Notes: generated by a model not told the origin, from the sequence alone. 57,728 bases of DNA from VAXT01 sp035318925 (GCA_035318925.1 DATHDS010000042.1:1-57728), one strand, 5' to 3'. Numbered from the stretch's first letter, positions 8,696 through 18,887 are shown. Numbers and translations are program-made.

Positions 8696-9284
8696 CGACG
8701 CGGTCGAGGCAATCCGGGCCGGCCACTCGGTCGTCCTGCCGACCGACACCGTCTACGGGTTGTGCGCGACGCCGTACCTGCCGCAGCCGGTCGAGCAGCT
8801 GCACCGGCTGAAGGGCAGGAACGAGCAGCAGCCGCTGGCCCTGCTTGCGGTGGAACTGGACGTGATCATCGAGTGCGTGCCGGAGCTACGCGGCCGTGTC
8901 GAGCCGATCGCACGGGCTCTGTTGCCGGCACCGCTGACGCTCGTCCTCCCGAATCCCGCCTGGCGCCTCCAGTGGCTGAGCGGGCCGAGGCCGGACACGA
9001 TCGGCATTCGCGTGCCCGAGCTCATGGGAGACGCGAGGGAGATCGTCCAGCGGGTCGGAGCCGTGGTGGCGACGAGCGCGAACCTCACCGGCGGCCAGGA
9101 CCCGAAGAAGCTCGACGAGGTGCCGGAGGAGATTCGCGCCGCCGCGGCGGTCGTCATCGACGGGGGCGAGCTGCCCGGAATTCCCTCGACGGTGGTCGAC
9201 CTGACCGGTCCCGAGCCGCAGATCATCCGCGAGGGCGCGCTGCCGGCCGCCGAGGTCCTCGAGCGCCTCGGCCGGCTGGTCTGA
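8676..9284 (+). CDS. ywlC: L-threonylcarbamoyladenylate synthase (Sua5/YrdC/YwlC family)
   Basis: 202-aa YrdC-domain enzyme. It makes threonylcarbamoyl-AMP from threonine, bicarbonate and ATP, the first step of the t6A modification at position 37 of ANN-decoding tRNAs. The family start VLPTDTVYGLCATP, the KGRNEQQPLALL motif and the SANLTGGQDP motif are visible. It is the short form without the extra C-terminal Sua5 domain. It overlaps prmC by 20 nt, so translation of the two is probably coupled, and the prfA-prmC-ywlC order is widespread in Gram-positive bacteria. Confidence 0.95.
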   Translation: MDARLVDDAVEAIRAGHSVVLPTDTVYGLCATPYLPQPVEQLHRLKGRNEQQPLALLAVELDVIIECVPELRGRVEPIARALLPAPLTLVLPNPAWRLQWLSGPRPDTIGIRVPELMGDAREIVQRVGAVVATSANLTGGQDPKKLDEVPEEIRAAAAVVIDGGELPGIPSTVVDLTGPEPQIIREGALPAAEVLERLGRLV

Positions 9285-9289
9285 GGCGT

Positions 9290-9295
9290 ACCATC
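9290..9295 (+). promoter_or_regulatory. Candidate leaderless -10 for glyA
   Basis: TACCAT with 6 nt to the glyA ATG at 9302. It lies between the ywlC stop and glyA and there is no Shine-Dalgarno sequence. glyA may therefore have its own promoter as well as readthrough. Confidence 0.45.
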
Positions 9296-9301
9296 CACCC
9301 G

Positions 9302-10591
9302 ATGGCCGTCGCGGAGCAGACCCTTCAGCAGCTGCGGACTGCGGGGCTCGCCGAGATCGATCCCGAGATCGCCGAGCTCCTCGGGCGCGAGCTCGAGCGC
9401 CAGCGCGGCCAGGTCGAGCTGATCGCGTCCGAGAACTTCACCTGGCCGAGCATCTTCGAGGCCGTCGGGTCGGTGCCCACGAACAAGTACGCAGAGGGCT
9501 ACCCGGGCAAGCGCTACTACGGCGGCTGCGAGGTGATCGACGAGATCGAGCAGACCGCGATGGACCGCGCGCTCGCGCTCTTCGGCGGCGAGCACGCCAA
9601 CGTGCAGCCGCATGCGGGCGCCCAGACGAACATGGCCGTCTACCTGGCGACGCTCGAGCCCGGCGACACGATCCTCTCGCTCGAGCTTTCGCACGGCGGC
9701 CACCTCACGCACGGGCTCAAGGTGAACTTCTCCGGGCGCCTGTACACGATCGTCCACTACGGCGTCAGCCGCGAGACGAACCTCGTCGACTACGACGAGG
9801 TGCTGCGCCTGGCGAAGGAGCACAGGCCGAAGCTGATCATCTGCGGCGGCTCGGCCTATCCGCGGACGGTCGAAGCCGACAAGTTCCGCGAGGTCGCCGA
9901 CGAGGTCGGCGCGCTTCTGCTCTGCGACATGGCACACATCGCCGGGCTCATCGCAGCGGGTTTGCACCCGAGCCCGGTGCCGCACTGCGACTTCGTCACC
10001 TCGACGACGCACAAGACGCTCGCCGGGCCACGCGCCGGCTTCATCCTCTGCAAGGAGGAGCACGCGAAGGCGATCGACAGGGCCGTCTTCCCCGGCATGC
10101 AGGGCGGGCCGCTCTGCCACGTGATCGCCGCGAAGGCGGCCTGCTTCAAGATCGCTGCCAGCGAGGCGTTCAAGGACTACCAGCGCCAGGTGCGGGCGAA
10201 CGCGGACACGCTCGCCGAGACGATCCAGGCCGGCGGGCTGGAGGTGCTCACCGGCGGCACGGACACGCATCTGCTCCAGGTCGACCTCAGGAAGACGCAT
10301 TGGAGCGGGAAGGACGCCGAGGAGCGGCTAGCCGAGGTCAAGATCACCGTGAACAGGAACACCGTCCCCTTCGACGAGCGCCCCCCGACCGTCGCGTCCG
10401 GCATCCGGGTCGGGACGCCGGCCATGACGATGCGCGGGTTCGACGAGGCGGACTTCACGGAGGTCGGCGAGATCATCGTCGGCGCGCTCGCGGACTCGCC
10501 GGACACGGCTGCGCTTGCGGGGCGCAGCGAGGCGCTCTGCGCCAGGCGGCCGCTGTACCCGGGCTTCCGCGGCTACACCACGTACGCGTGA
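9302..10591 (+). CDS. glyA: Serine hydroxymethyltransferase
   Basis: 429-aa PLP enzyme that interconverts serine and glycine while charging tetrahydrofolate with a one-carbon unit. Clear landmarks are QVELIASENFTWPSI, NKYAEGYPGKRYYGGCE, the HGGHLTHG segment and the PLP lysine in TTHKTLAGPRAG. Length and both termini are normal. The ATG at 9302 (MAVAEQTLQQLRTAG) is preceded by a TACCAT hexamer at leaderless spacing. The stop overlaps the upp start as GTGA. The one-carbon units it makes are relevant to the methionine-cycle genes at 30-38 kb, though no direct link is visible. Confidence 0.97.
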   Translation: MAVAEQTLQQLRTAGLAEIDPEIAELLGRELERQRGQVELIASENFTWPSIFEAVGSVPTNKYAEGYPGKRYYGGCEVIDEIEQTAMDRALALFGGEHANVQPHAGAQTNMAVYLATLEPGDTILSLELSHGGHLTHGLKVNFSGRLYTIVHYGVSRETNLVDYDEVLRLAKEHRPKLIICGGSAYPRTVEADKFREVADEVGALLLCDMAHIAGLIAAGLHPSPVPHCDFVTSTTHKTLAGPRAGFILCKEEHAKAIDRAVFPGMQGGPLCHVIAAKAACFKIAASEAFKDYQRQVRANADTLAETIQAGGLEVLTGGTDTHLLQVDLRKTHWSGKDAEERLAEVKITVNRNTVPFDERPPTVASGIRVGTPAMTMRGFDEADFTEVGEIIVGALADSPDTAALAGRSEALCARRPLYPGFRGYTTYA

Positions 10592-11217
10592 GCACCGTCG
10601 TCGAAGTGGACCATCCGCTTGTCCGGCACAAGCTTTCGTACCTGCGGGACAAGCGGACCTCAACCGGTGACTTCCGCCGGCTCGTCCACGAGCTGACCGC
10701 GCTGCTCACCTACGAGGCGACGAAGGACTTGCCCACTGAGACGGTGCGTGTAGAGACGCCGCTCGACTGGACCGAGGTCGAGCGGATCTCCGGCAAGAAA
10801 GTCGCCGTCTGCCCGGTGCTGCGGGCCGGGGTCGGGATGCTCGACGGCTTCCTCGGGCTCGTCGAGGGCGCGCGGGTCGGCTTCATCGGCCTCTTCCGCG
10901 ACGAGGAGACGCTCGAGCCCATCGAGTACTACGTGAAGCTGCCGAGTGATCTCGGCGTCCGCGACGCGATCGTGCTCGACCCGATGCTCGCGACCGGGAA
11001 CTCGTCCGTGGCGGCGATCGCAGCGATCAAGGACGCAGGCGCGCGCTCGGTGCGCTTGATCTGCCTCGTCGCGGCGCCGGAAGGGATCCTGCGGGTGCAC
11101 AGCGCACACCCGGACGTTCCGATCTTCTGCGCCGCCATCGACGACGGCCTGAACGACCGCGGCTACATCGTCCCGGGCCTCGGCGACGCAGGCGACCGCC
11201 TCTACGGGACGAAATAG
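10588..11217 (+). CDS. upp: Uracil phosphoribosyltransferase
   Basis: 209-aa pyrimidine salvage enzyme that converts uracil and PRPP to UMP and diphosphate. The N-terminal VDHPLVRHKLSYLRDK and the segments VCPVLRAGVGMLDG and DPMLATGNSS (PRPP-binding loop) are typical, and the C-terminal uracil-binding GYIVPGLGDAGDR is intact. The GTG at 10588 overlaps the glyA stop (GTGA) and fits the family N-terminus. The glyA-upp-atp neighbourhood is common in Gram-positive genomes. Confidence 0.96.
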   Translation: MSTVVEVDHPLVRHKLSYLRDKRTSTGDFRRLVHELTALLTYEATKDLPTETVRVETPLDWTEVERISGKKVAVCPVLRAGVGMLDGFLGLVEGARVGFIGLFRDEETLEPIEYYVKLPSDLGVRDAIVLDPMLATGNSSVAAIAAIKDAGARSVRLICLVAAPEGILRVHSAHPDVPIFCAAIDDGLNDRGYIVPGLGDAGDRLYGTK

Positions 11218-11220
11218 GCT
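11215..11220 (+). promoter_or_regulatory. Candidate leaderless -10 for the lipid-carrier transferase gene
   Basis: TAGGCT, which includes the upp stop codon, ends 6 nt before the ATG at 11227. Confidence 0.35.
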
Positions 11221-11226
11221 CGACCC

Positions 11227-12348
11227 ATGTGGCAGACGCTGCGCGACAACCCGGAGGTCCTCTGGGGCTTCCTGCTCGCGCTCGGCGTCGTCCTCGTCCT
11301 GACGCCTGCGGTCGGGCGCTTCGCGCGCATCCTCGGCGTCGTCGACCAGCCCGGCGAGCGGCGGCGGATGCACGTTCGGCCGATTCCCCGCCTGGGCGGG
11401 ATCGCGCTCCTGCTCGGCATCTTCGTGCCCGCGCTCGCCTTTCTGAAGCTGGACGGGCCCTACCGCGGCATCCTGCTCGGCGCCGCCGTCGCGACCTGCG
11501 TCGGGGTCGTCGACGACTTCCGCGGCCTGCCCTGGTGGGCGAAGCTTGCCGGCCAGAGCGCCGCCGCCGCGATCCCGATCGGCTTCGGGGTCACGATCGA
11601 CCGCTTCACGTTCCCCTTCCTCGGCATCCAGGACTTCCCCGCCTGGGTCGGCGTGCCCGTGACCTTCGTCTGGATCGTCGCGATCATGAACATGGTCAAC
11701 TTCCTCGACGGGATGGACGGTCTCGCGTCGGGGATCTGCGCGATCGCCGGCTCGACCTTTGCGGTGATCGCGCTCTCGCTCGGCAAGCCGCAGGCCGCGA
11801 TTCTCGCGGCGATCGTGGCGGGAGCGTGCTTCGGGTTCCTGCGCCACAACTTCTATCCGGCCAGGATCTTCATGGGCGACTCGGGGGCGCTGTTACTCGG
11901 CTTCACGCTCGCGACGCTCTCGGTGCAGGGACTCTTGAAAACGGCGGCCACCGTCGCCCTGTTCTTCCCACTGATCGTGCTCGCGATCCCGATCGCCGAC
12001 ACGTCGTTCGTGCTTGCGAAGCGGCTGAAGCACGGGCGTCCGCTCTACGAGGCCGACCGCACGCACTTGCATCACCGCTTCGCCAACATCGGGTTCTCGC
12101 AGCGTCGCGCCGCGGTCTACATGTACGCCTGGTGCGCGGTGCTAGCCGGCGCCGCGTTGGCAACGCGTTTTATCCCCTTCCGCGCGCACGGCATCTGGCA
12201 CCTCTGGCCGACGGTCGCGGTCGCGTCGATCGGCCTGGCCGCGCTCGCGACGTCGATCTACATCGTCTACCTGCTCGAGATCGTCAAGCTCGCGAACCCG
12301 CGGATCCGCCGCCGCGAGCAGGCCGAGCGCGAGCGCAAGACCGCCTGA
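11227..12348 (+). CDS. tagO: Undecaprenyl-phosphate N-acetylhexosamine-1-phosphate transferase (WecA/TagO type)
   Basis: 373-aa polytopic enzyme of the MraY/WecA/TagO superfamily. It moves a HexNAc-1-phosphate from its UDP donor to undecaprenyl phosphate, the first membrane step of secondary wall polymer synthesis. About eleven hydrophobic segments alternate with the conserved cytoplasmic loops: NFLDGMDGLASG (Mg-binding aspartates), GDSGALLLG and the HLHHR histidine motif that distinguishes WecA/TagO from MraY. The C-terminus is basic (RRREQAERERKT). The sugar donor cannot be read from the sequence. LCP and UDP-sugar genes at 32-39 kb would act later in the same kind of pathway. Gene symbol by family; wecA would serve equally. 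Confidence 0.9.
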   Translation: MWQTLRDNPEVLWGFLLALGVVLVLTPAVGRFARILGVVDQPGERRRMHVRPIPRLGGIALLLGIFVPALAFLKLDGPYRGILLGAAVATCVGVVDDFRGLPWWAKLAGQSAAAAIPIGFGVTIDRFTFPFLGIQDFPAWVGVPVTFVWIVAIMNMVNFLDGMDGLASGICAIAGSTFAVIALSLGKPQAAILAAIVAGACFGFLRHNFYPARIFMGDSGALLLGFTLATLSVQGLLKTAATVALFFPLIVLAIPIADTSFVLAKRLKHGRPLYEADRTHLHHRFANIGFSQRRAAVYMYAWCAVLAGAALATRFIPFRAHGIWHLWPTVAVASIGLAALATSIYIVYLLEIVKLANPRIRRREQAERERKTA

Positions 12349-12349
12349 G

Positions 12350-12823
12350 ATGTCCGAGCTCCTGGACGCGATCTACCGCGGGGATCAGGCCCGCGCGGAG
12401 GAGTTGCTCGCGGCCGATCCCGAGCTCGACGTGTTCGAAGCGGCCGCCTCCGGCCGAACCGACCGGGTTCGAGAGCTGCTGGACGAGGACCCGTCGCTCG
12501 CGAACGCCTGGGCGGAGGACGGCTACCAGCCGCTCGGCCTCGCGAGCTTCTTCGGCCATGTCGAGTCCGCCCGCCTCCTGGTCGATCGCGGGGCCGAGGT
12601 CAATTCCACGTCGCGCAACGAGATGAAGGTGATGCCCTTGCACAGCGCGGTGGCCGCGGACGATCCGGAAGCGCGATACAAGCTCGCGAAGTTGCTGCTC
12701 GAGGCCGGCGCCGAGCCGAACGCCCGTCAGCAAGACGACTACACGCCGCTGATGGCCGCCGACCAGAGCGGCGACGAGCGCCTTGCTCGGCTCCTGGAAG
12801 AGCACGGAGCCAGGCCAGACTGA
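12350..12823 (+). CDS. Ankyrin-repeat protein
   Basis: 157-aa soluble protein made of ankyrin repeats. Units of about 33 residues are visible: a degenerate cap (LLAADPELDVFEAAASGRTD), then DGYQPLGLASFFGHVESARL, MKVMPLHSAVAADDPE and DDYTPLMAADQSGDERLA. Ankyrin repeats mediate protein-protein contacts; no catalytic domain or signal peptide is present. The ATG is only 1 nt after the tagO-type stop, so it is probably translated from the same message. The partner is unknown. Confidence 0.9.
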   Translation: MSELLDAIYRGDQARAEELLAADPELDVFEAAASGRTDRVRELLDEDPSLANAWAEDGYQPLGLASFFGHVESARLLVDRGAEVNSTSRNEMKVMPLHSAVAADDPEARYKLAKLLLEAGAEPNARQQDDYTPLMAADQSGDERLARLLEEHGARPD

Positions 12824-12876
12824 CCCTGCACAACCTCGCAGGGCCTTTCGCACTTAGCAACAGTCTGTTGCTAAGT
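12824..12876. terminator. Two adjacent hairpins between convergent genes
   Basis: The first hairpin is CCCTGC (12824-12829) with GCAGGG (12838-12843), followed by CCTTTCG. The second is a perfect 11-bp stem, ACTTAGCAACA (12852-12862) and TGTTGCTAAGT (12866-12876), with a GTC loop. The second overlaps the stop codon of the convergent hydrolase gene. Together they probably terminate transcription from both sides. Confidence 0.65.
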
Positions 12877-13599
12877 CGGTCCGGGGGGTGAAGTTCGGCT
12901 GAGGAAGTCGACGAGCAGGTTGTTGAAGCCAGGCGCGCGGGGGATCGAATGGCCTGCGCCCGGGAGGACGGCACGCTCGGCGCCGAGTCGCTGCTCCAGG
13001 ACGTCGCAGACGGCGTCGAATGCCGCATGGTGGCCGCCAGAGACGACGAGCTTGGGGAACGGCGCTGCTGCGAGCGCGTCGAATGGAATCTTAGCCTCGT
13101 GCGGCGAGCGCTCGGAGAGCGCGGCTCGCGCTCCGGCCTCGAGGTCGGGCGGGAGTGGATCGGGAAGGGTGATCTCGCTGCCGACCAGCGGTAGGAAAAA
13201 CTCGAGGTAGCCGCGAGGGTCCCGCGGCGCCTCGGGAAAACGGTCAAGGAAGTCTTCCACCGCAGGGTTGTCACGGGCGACGCCAAAGGCCGGAGGCTCG
13301 GAGACGGTCAGCGAGGCGAGCTCGGGCCGCCTCGCCGCAGCGAGCAGCGAGATGACGCCGCCGTAGGAGTGACCGACGAGATGGTCGTCCGGCCCGAGGA
13401 GCTCTGCGATCTCTCCTGCCTGTTCCTCGAAGTCGATGCGCTGGAGCGGAGGGTTCGGCGGATAGCCGGGCCGGTCGACGATGACCAGCGTGTAGCGCGC
13501 GGAGAGAGGCCGCTGCTCACTCCACGCCGATGCTCCGTTCGCCACGCTGCCGTGGACGAAGACAATCCGCGGGCCGGACCCGAGCGTCTCGATATGCAT
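12871..13599 (-). CDS. Alpha/beta-hydrolase fold protein
   Basis: 242-aa soluble alpha/beta hydrolase. The oxyanion strand FVHGSVANGASAW, the nucleophile elbow GHSYGG (catalytic Ser) and the late histidine in PGAGHSIPRAPGF are visible, so the catalytic triad is likely intact. There is no signal peptide. The substrate cannot be deduced; esterases, lactonases and haloperoxidase-like proteins share this pattern. It is transcribed divergently from the atp operon and convergently with the ankyrin gene, so it is a lone gene placed between two conserved blocks. Confidence 0.88.
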   Translation of the reverse strand: MHIETLGSGPRIVFVHGSVANGASAWSEQRPLSARYTLVIVDRPGYPPNPPLQRIDFEEQAGEIAELLGPDDHLVGHSYGGVISLLAAARRPELASLTVSEPPAFGVARDNPAVEDFLDRFPEAPRDPRGYLEFFLPLVGSEITLPDPLPPDLEAGARAALSERSPHEAKIPFDALAAAPFPKLVVSGGHHAAFDAVCDVLEQRLGAERAVLPGAGHSIPRAPGFNNLLVDFLSRTSPPGPT

Positions 13600-13665
13600 G
13601 GAACCGAGCGTACAAGCTCACCCCGTTTCGGCCAAGCCATGCGGCTTTTCGCTGTTACAAAGTTT

Positions 13666-13673
13666 GTTATGCT
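13666..13673 (+). promoter_or_regulatory. Candidate atp operon promoter (-10 region)
   Basis: GTTATGCT with the -10-like TATGCT ending 8 nt before the ATG at 13682. The same octamer precedes the dpp operon at 18931. The -35 region is not obvious. Confidence 0.4.
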
Positions 13674-13681
13674 CGCGGCGG

Positions 13682-13885
13682 ATGGAGCCCTCGCGCCCCT
13701 CGTCCTTCGAGCCTGCCGGCGCGGGTGCCCTTCTCATTGGCACGACTTCGGCAGGGATCGGCGTGGGTGCCCTGCTCGGCTGGAGCGCCGGCTCGGCGGC
13801 GATCGGCGCGCTCGCAGGCGCGGTCGTCGGCATCCCGGCCGCGATCTTCGTCGTCTACCGCCGCTACCGGGGGTACTTCACGTGA
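13682..13885 (+). CDS. AtpZ-like small membrane protein
   Basis: 67-aa protein with two hydrophobic glycine/alanine-rich segments separated by a short turn and ending in a basic tail (YRRYRGYFT). Size, two-helix hairpin and position at the head of the atp operon fit the AtpZ/AtpI family of small F0F1-associated proteins, which help cation uptake or c-ring assembly. Sequence similarity is too weak by eye to be certain. The ATG at 13682 is preferred to an upstream in-frame GTG-type extension that would read through the promoter region. The stop overlaps the next start (GTGA). Confidence 0.65.
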   Translation: MEPSRPSSFEPAGAGALLIGTTSAGIGVGALLGWSAGSAAIGALAGAVVGIPAAIFVVYRRYRGYFT

Positions 13886-14271
13886 GCGCCGGCACGTTCA
13901 CGACCCCGCGCCCGGCGCCGAGCATCCTGATCCCGATCGTCGCCGGGAGCCTCGTCATCGCGCTCGCCCTGCCGATCTACCTCGTCGCCGGCTGGCGACT
14001 CGGCGGCTGGGCGATCGCCGCGACTCTCTGGGTCGGGAGCCAGGCGTTCTCGTACCTCCTTGTCCGGCTGCGAGCAAAAGGCAACCTCGTCGCCGCGGGC
14101 GCGGCCGCCTTCGGAATGATGTTCCGCGCGATCGCCGTCATGGTCGTGGTGCTCGCCGTCGCCGTCTCGGACCCGCACCTTGGGCTCGCCGCCGCGATCA
14201 CCTACGCGCTCGCATACACCCTCGAGCTCGGCCTGTCCCTCGTCTCGTACTTCGGGAACCCGCCCGTATGA
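13882..14271 (+). CDS. AtpI-like membrane protein of the ATP synthase operon
   Basis: 129-aa protein with four predicted membrane helices (about residues 12-33, 38-58, 70-95 and 98-120). The position between the AtpZ-like gene and atpB, four helices and length near 125 residues fit the ATP synthase subunit I family (AtpI), a chaperone for c-ring assembly. GTG start and stop both overlap their neighbours by 4 nt (GTGA and ATGA), so translation is coupled to atpB. Confidence 0.7.
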   Translation: MSAGTFTTPRPAPSILIPIVAGSLVIALALPIYLVAGWRLGGWAIAATLWVGSQAFSYLLVRLRAKGNLVAAGAAAFGMMFRAIAVMVVVLAVAVSDPHLGLAAAITYALAYTLELGLSLVSYFGNPPV

Positions 14272-15119
14272 GACGCGCCCTCTTCCTCCTCGCCACGCTC
14301 GCGCTCGTCGTCCCGGGCCAGGCGTTCGCGCGCGGCGAGTTCGATCCGACGAAGGAGTTCGAGCTCCATCCCTGGGTTTCCATCCACGCCGGGCCGCTCG
14401 ACCTCTCGATCACCAAGGCGGTCGTCTACCTGATCATCGGCTCGCTGCTGACGATGGCGCTCGGGATCTTCCTCATGCGCGTGCGCGTGGGCGTCGAGCC
14501 CGGAACGAGGCAGACGATCGGCGAGCAGATCTACGAAGTCGCGCAAACCCAGATCGCGGAACAGGGCCTTCCTTCGAAGGCAATCGGCCGCTGGTTCCCG
14601 TACGTGGCGAGCCTGCTGCTCTTCATCTTCGTCGTCAACCTGCTCGGGTTCATCCCGCTGCCGTTGACCGGCGAGACCTGGCACGGCTTCCCGGTGTGGG
14701 GCATCTACGCGGCGACCTCGTCGCTCTCGGTGACGCTCGCCCTGGCGCTGCTCACCTTCGCGTTCACGCACTACGAGGGCATCCGCTGGAACGGGCCGGT
14801 GCGCTACTTCAAGAGCTGGATCCCGGAGGCGCCGAAGGCGTTGCTGGGCCTGATCGTCCCGCTGGAGATCCTGGGCCAGTTCATGCGACTGATCTCACTG
14901 AGCGTCCGGCTCTTCGCGAACATGCTCGCGGGGCACATCCTGATCCTGACCTTCATCGGGCTCATGTTCATCCTGCAGTCCCTGCTCCTGGCCCCGGTCG
15001 TGATCCTCTCGACGGTCTTCTATCTCTTCGAGGTCGTTATCGTCGTCGGCATCCAGGCTTTCATCTTCGCTGCCCTGACCGCCATCTACATCGGCTCGGC
15101 CATCGAGCCCGAGCACTAA
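14268..15119 (+). CDS. atpB: F0F1 ATP synthase subunit a
   Basis: 283-aa membrane subunit that carries the proton half-channels next to the c-ring. An N-terminal signal-like helix (RRALFLLATLALVVPGQAFA) precedes the usual helices. The essential arginine lies in the conserved helix ISLSVRLFANMLAGH, and the last helix contains VGIQAFIFAALTAIYIGSA with the conserved Gln. The ATG overlaps the previous stop (ATGA). A strong Shine-Dalgarno sequence for atpE overlaps its stop. Confidence 0.97.
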   Translation: MRRALFLLATLALVVPGQAFARGEFDPTKEFELHPWVSIHAGPLDLSITKAVVYLIIGSLLTMALGIFLMRVRVGVEPGTRQTIGEQIYEVAQTQIAEQGLPSKAIGRWFPYVASLLLFIFVVNLLGFIPLPLTGETWHGFPVWGIYAATSSLSVTLALALLTFAFTHYEGIRWNGPVRYFKSWIPEAPKALLGLIVPLEILGQFMRLISLSVRLFANMLAGHILILTFIGLMFILQSLLLAPVVILSTVFYLFEVVIVVGIQAFIFAALTAIYIGSAIEPEH

Positions 15120-15127
15120 GGAGGAAC

Positions 15128-15388
15128 ATGCACCTACTTCTCGCAGCCACGACAGGCGACGTCACGAAGGCCGGCAAGGCGATCGGGCTTGCGCTCGGCG
15201 TCGGGCTCGGCGCCCTCGGAGCCGGCGTCGGCATCGGCAACATCTTCGGCTCGATGATCCAGTCGGTCGCGCGACAGCCGGAGCTGCGCGGTGAGCTCCA
15301 GGGCATCCAGTGGCTCGGCTTCGCGCTCACCGAGGCGGTCGTCTTCTACGGCCTGCTCGGATCGATCCTCGCGTACGTCCTCGTCTAG
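15128..15388 (+). CDS. atpE: F0F1 ATP synthase subunit c
   Basis: 86-aa proteolipid forming the rotor ring. Two long helices flank a polar loop with the conserved RQPELRG. The ion-binding carboxylate is the Glu in FALTEAVVFYG. The second helix has no obvious sodium-binding signature, so proton coupling is likely. The gene has a rare strong Shine-Dalgarno sequence (AAGGAGGA at 15119-15126) right before the ATG. This is expected for the subunit needed in many copies. Confidence 0.96.
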   Translation: MHLLLAATTGDVTKAGKAIGLALGVGLGALGAGVGIGNIFGSMIQSVARQPELRGELQGIQWLGFALTEAVVFYGLLGSILAYVLV

Positions 15389-15924
15389 TGAATTCCGTTC
15401 TCGCCACGAACCCGCTGATCCAGGTCACCCCTGGGCTGATGATCTGGACGGTTGTCTGCTTCCTGATCACGTTCTTCGTCCTCAAGCGCTACGCCTTCGG
15501 TGCGATCCAGAAGATCATCGACGAGCGCCGCCAGCGGATCCGGGACGCTCTGGACGAAGCGGACAAGGCCCGGGCAGAGGCGCGGCAGATGCTCGAGGAG
15601 CACCGCGCGCTCATGGCCGAGGCCAGAGGCAAGGCCGAGGAGATCCTCACGCACGCGCGGCAGGTCGCCGAGTCGCAGAAGAAGCGCATGCGTGACGAGC
15701 TCGAGGCCGACCGCAAGCGGCGGCTCGAGGAGACGACGAAGCAGGTCGAGGCCGAGACCCAACGCGCGCTGGAGGCGATCCGGGCCGAGGTCGCCGAGCT
15801 GACCGTGCTCGCGACGCAGAAGGTGACGGGCAAGGTGCTCGACCAGGCAGATCACAAGCGGCTGATCGAGGAAGCGGTCCGCGAACTGGACTTCTCCGTC
15901 CTCGAAGGATCGAGTCGGAACTGA
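15388..15924 (+). CDS. atpF: F0F1 ATP synthase subunit b
   Basis: 178-aa peripheral stalk subunit: one N-terminal membrane helix (MIWTVVCFLITFFVLKRYAF) and a long charged coiled-coil rich in Glu, Arg, Lys and Ala. It links subunit a to delta and F1. The GTG start shares its G with the atpE stop, a 1-nt overlap. The start MNSVLATNPLIQVTPG fits Gram-positive b subunits. Confidence 0.95.
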   Translation: MNSVLATNPLIQVTPGLMIWTVVCFLITFFVLKRYAFGAIQKIIDERRQRIRDALDEADKARAEARQMLEEHRALMAEARGKAEEILTHARQVAESQKKRMRDELEADRKRRLEETTKQVEAETQRALEAIRAEVAELTVLATQKVTGKVLDQADHKRLIEEAVRELDFSVLEGSSRN

Positions 15925-16459
15925 TGGCCGTTGTCGCCCGCACGTATGCGAAGGCGCTCTTCGAGACGGCGCACGAGCAAGGCCGCCTCGACGAGGTTCG
16001 CGCCGAGCTCCAGGCGTTCGTCACGGCGCTGCACGACGTGCCGGAGCTCGGGGCACTGCTCCGCAACCCTCAGCTCGACCCGCCCGCGAAGGCCGAGGCC
16101 CTGGCCGCGGTTCTGGCAGGGGCCGACGAGCTCGTCCTGAACTTCTTCCGCCTCGTCGCCCAGAAGGGCCGTGCTCAGCTGATCGAGGAGATCGTCGAGG
16201 AGTACGAAGAGCTCGTCGCTGCCGAGGAGCAGATTCTCAAGGTTGAGCTGACGACGGCATACGAGCTTTCCGACGAGGAGGCGGGCTCGATCGTGAAGCA
16301 GATCGAGGAGGCCTCAGGCCGTCATGTCGAGGCTGCCCGCTCGGTCGATCCCGGCCTCGTCGGCGGCCTTGTTCTCAGGGCCGGCTCGCTCGAGGTCGAC
16401 TCGAGCGTGCGCGGCCGTCTCGATCGACTACGACACGAACTCGCTCAAGGAGGCCGTCG

Positions 16460-16463
<4 letters not shown>
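15924..16463 (+). CDS. atpH: F0F1 ATP synthase subunit delta
   Basis: 179-aa stalk subunit that binds the top of F1 and the b dimer. The N-terminal helical bundle (VARTYAKALFETAHEQG), the central LRNPQLDPPAKAEALAAVL and the C-terminal segment with DPGLVGGLVLRAGSLEVDSS are typical. The ATG overlaps the atpF stop by 1 nt, and its own stop overlaps the atpA start as GTGA. Normal length, not fused to b as in mycobacteria. Confidence 0.95.
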
Positions 16464-17983
<1,520 letters not shown>

Positions 17984-17993
17984 CGGGTAGCCG

Positions 17994-18887
17994 ATGGCCT
18001 CCGTCCAGGACATCAAGCGCCGGATCCGGTCGGTCCGGAACACGCGGAAGATCACGAAGGCGATGGAGCTCGTCGCTGCGGCGAAGCTCAGGCGAGCCCA
18101 GGCGCGCATCGAAGCCATGCGCCCTTACGCGCAGCGGATGCAGGAACTCATGGTCGGAACCGCGCGCGCCAGCGCCTCCGTCAGCGGGCTGCCCCTGCTC
18201 CAGCGGCGCGAGGTCGGGACGGCGGCCATCCTGCCGCTGACGGGTGACCGCGGTCTCGCCGGCGCCTTCAACGCCCAGATCCTGCGTGAGGCCTTTGCGG
18301 CCGACCGGCGCTTTCGAGACGACGGGGTCGAGCCGCGCTGGCTCGTCGCCGGCAAGAAGGGCGCCTCGACGCTTCGCTTCCGCCGCTACGACGTGCTCCA
18401 GGCCTGGTCGGGCTTCAGCGACAAACCGCAGTACCGCGACGCCCAGGCCATCGCGCACCGCCTGGCCGAGCTCTACGCGGAGCAGGAGGTCGACCAGGTC
18501 GTCGTCATCTACAACCACTTCGAGTCGGCGCTCACGCAGCGCGTCGTCGTCCAGGAGGTGCTGCCGATTCCCGAGAGCCTGCTCGAGGAAGGAAGCGAGG
18601 AGGAGGAGGGTGCCCAGGCGTTGCTCGGCGACTTCATCTACGAGCCGGAGCCGGAGCAGATCCTCGAGCGCCTGCTTCCGGTCTACCTCGAGACCGAGCT
18701 CTACCGCGCGCTGCTCGAGTCGGCGGCCTCCGAGCAGGGCGCTCGGATGACGGCGATGCGAAACGCCTCGAAGAACGCCGGCGAGCTCATCGACTCGCTG
18801 ACCCTCCAGATGAACCGCGCCCGGCAGGCGGAGATCACGCAGGAGATTCTCGAGGTCGTGGCCGGGGCCGACGCGCTGACGGCCTAA
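17994..18887 (+). CDS. atpG: F0F1 ATP synthase subunit gamma
   Basis: 297-aa central shaft subunit. The N-terminal SVQDIKRRIRSVRNTRKITK and the C-terminal helix ending RQAEITQEILEVVAGADAL are diagnostic; the middle contains an acidic insert (EEGSEEEEGAQ) in the globular domain. In most bacteria atpD follows directly. Here 63 nt separate it from a peptide transporter operon, and only a weak inverted repeat (GAGGG/CCCTC) sits between them, so readthrough into the transporter is possible. Confidence 0.96.
   Translation: MASVQDIKRRIRSVRNTRKITKAMELVAAAKLRRAQARIEAMRPYAQRMQELMVGTARASASVSGLPLLQRREVGTAAILPLTGDRGLAGAFNAQILREAFAADRRFRDDGVEPRWLVAGKKGASTLRFRRYDVLQAWSGFSDKPQYRDAQAIAHRLAELYAEQEVDQVVVIYNHFESALTQRVVVQEVLPIPESLLEEGSEEEEGAQALLGDFIYEPEPEQILERLLPVYLETELYRALLESAASEQGARMTAMRNASKNAGELIDSLTLQMNRARQAEITQEILEVVAGADALTA

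Noticed and set aside
13598..13681. N-terminal extension of the AtpZ-like protein
   Set aside because: The extension would be translated through the promoter region and has no hydrophobic or conserved character; ATG at 13682 is preferred.
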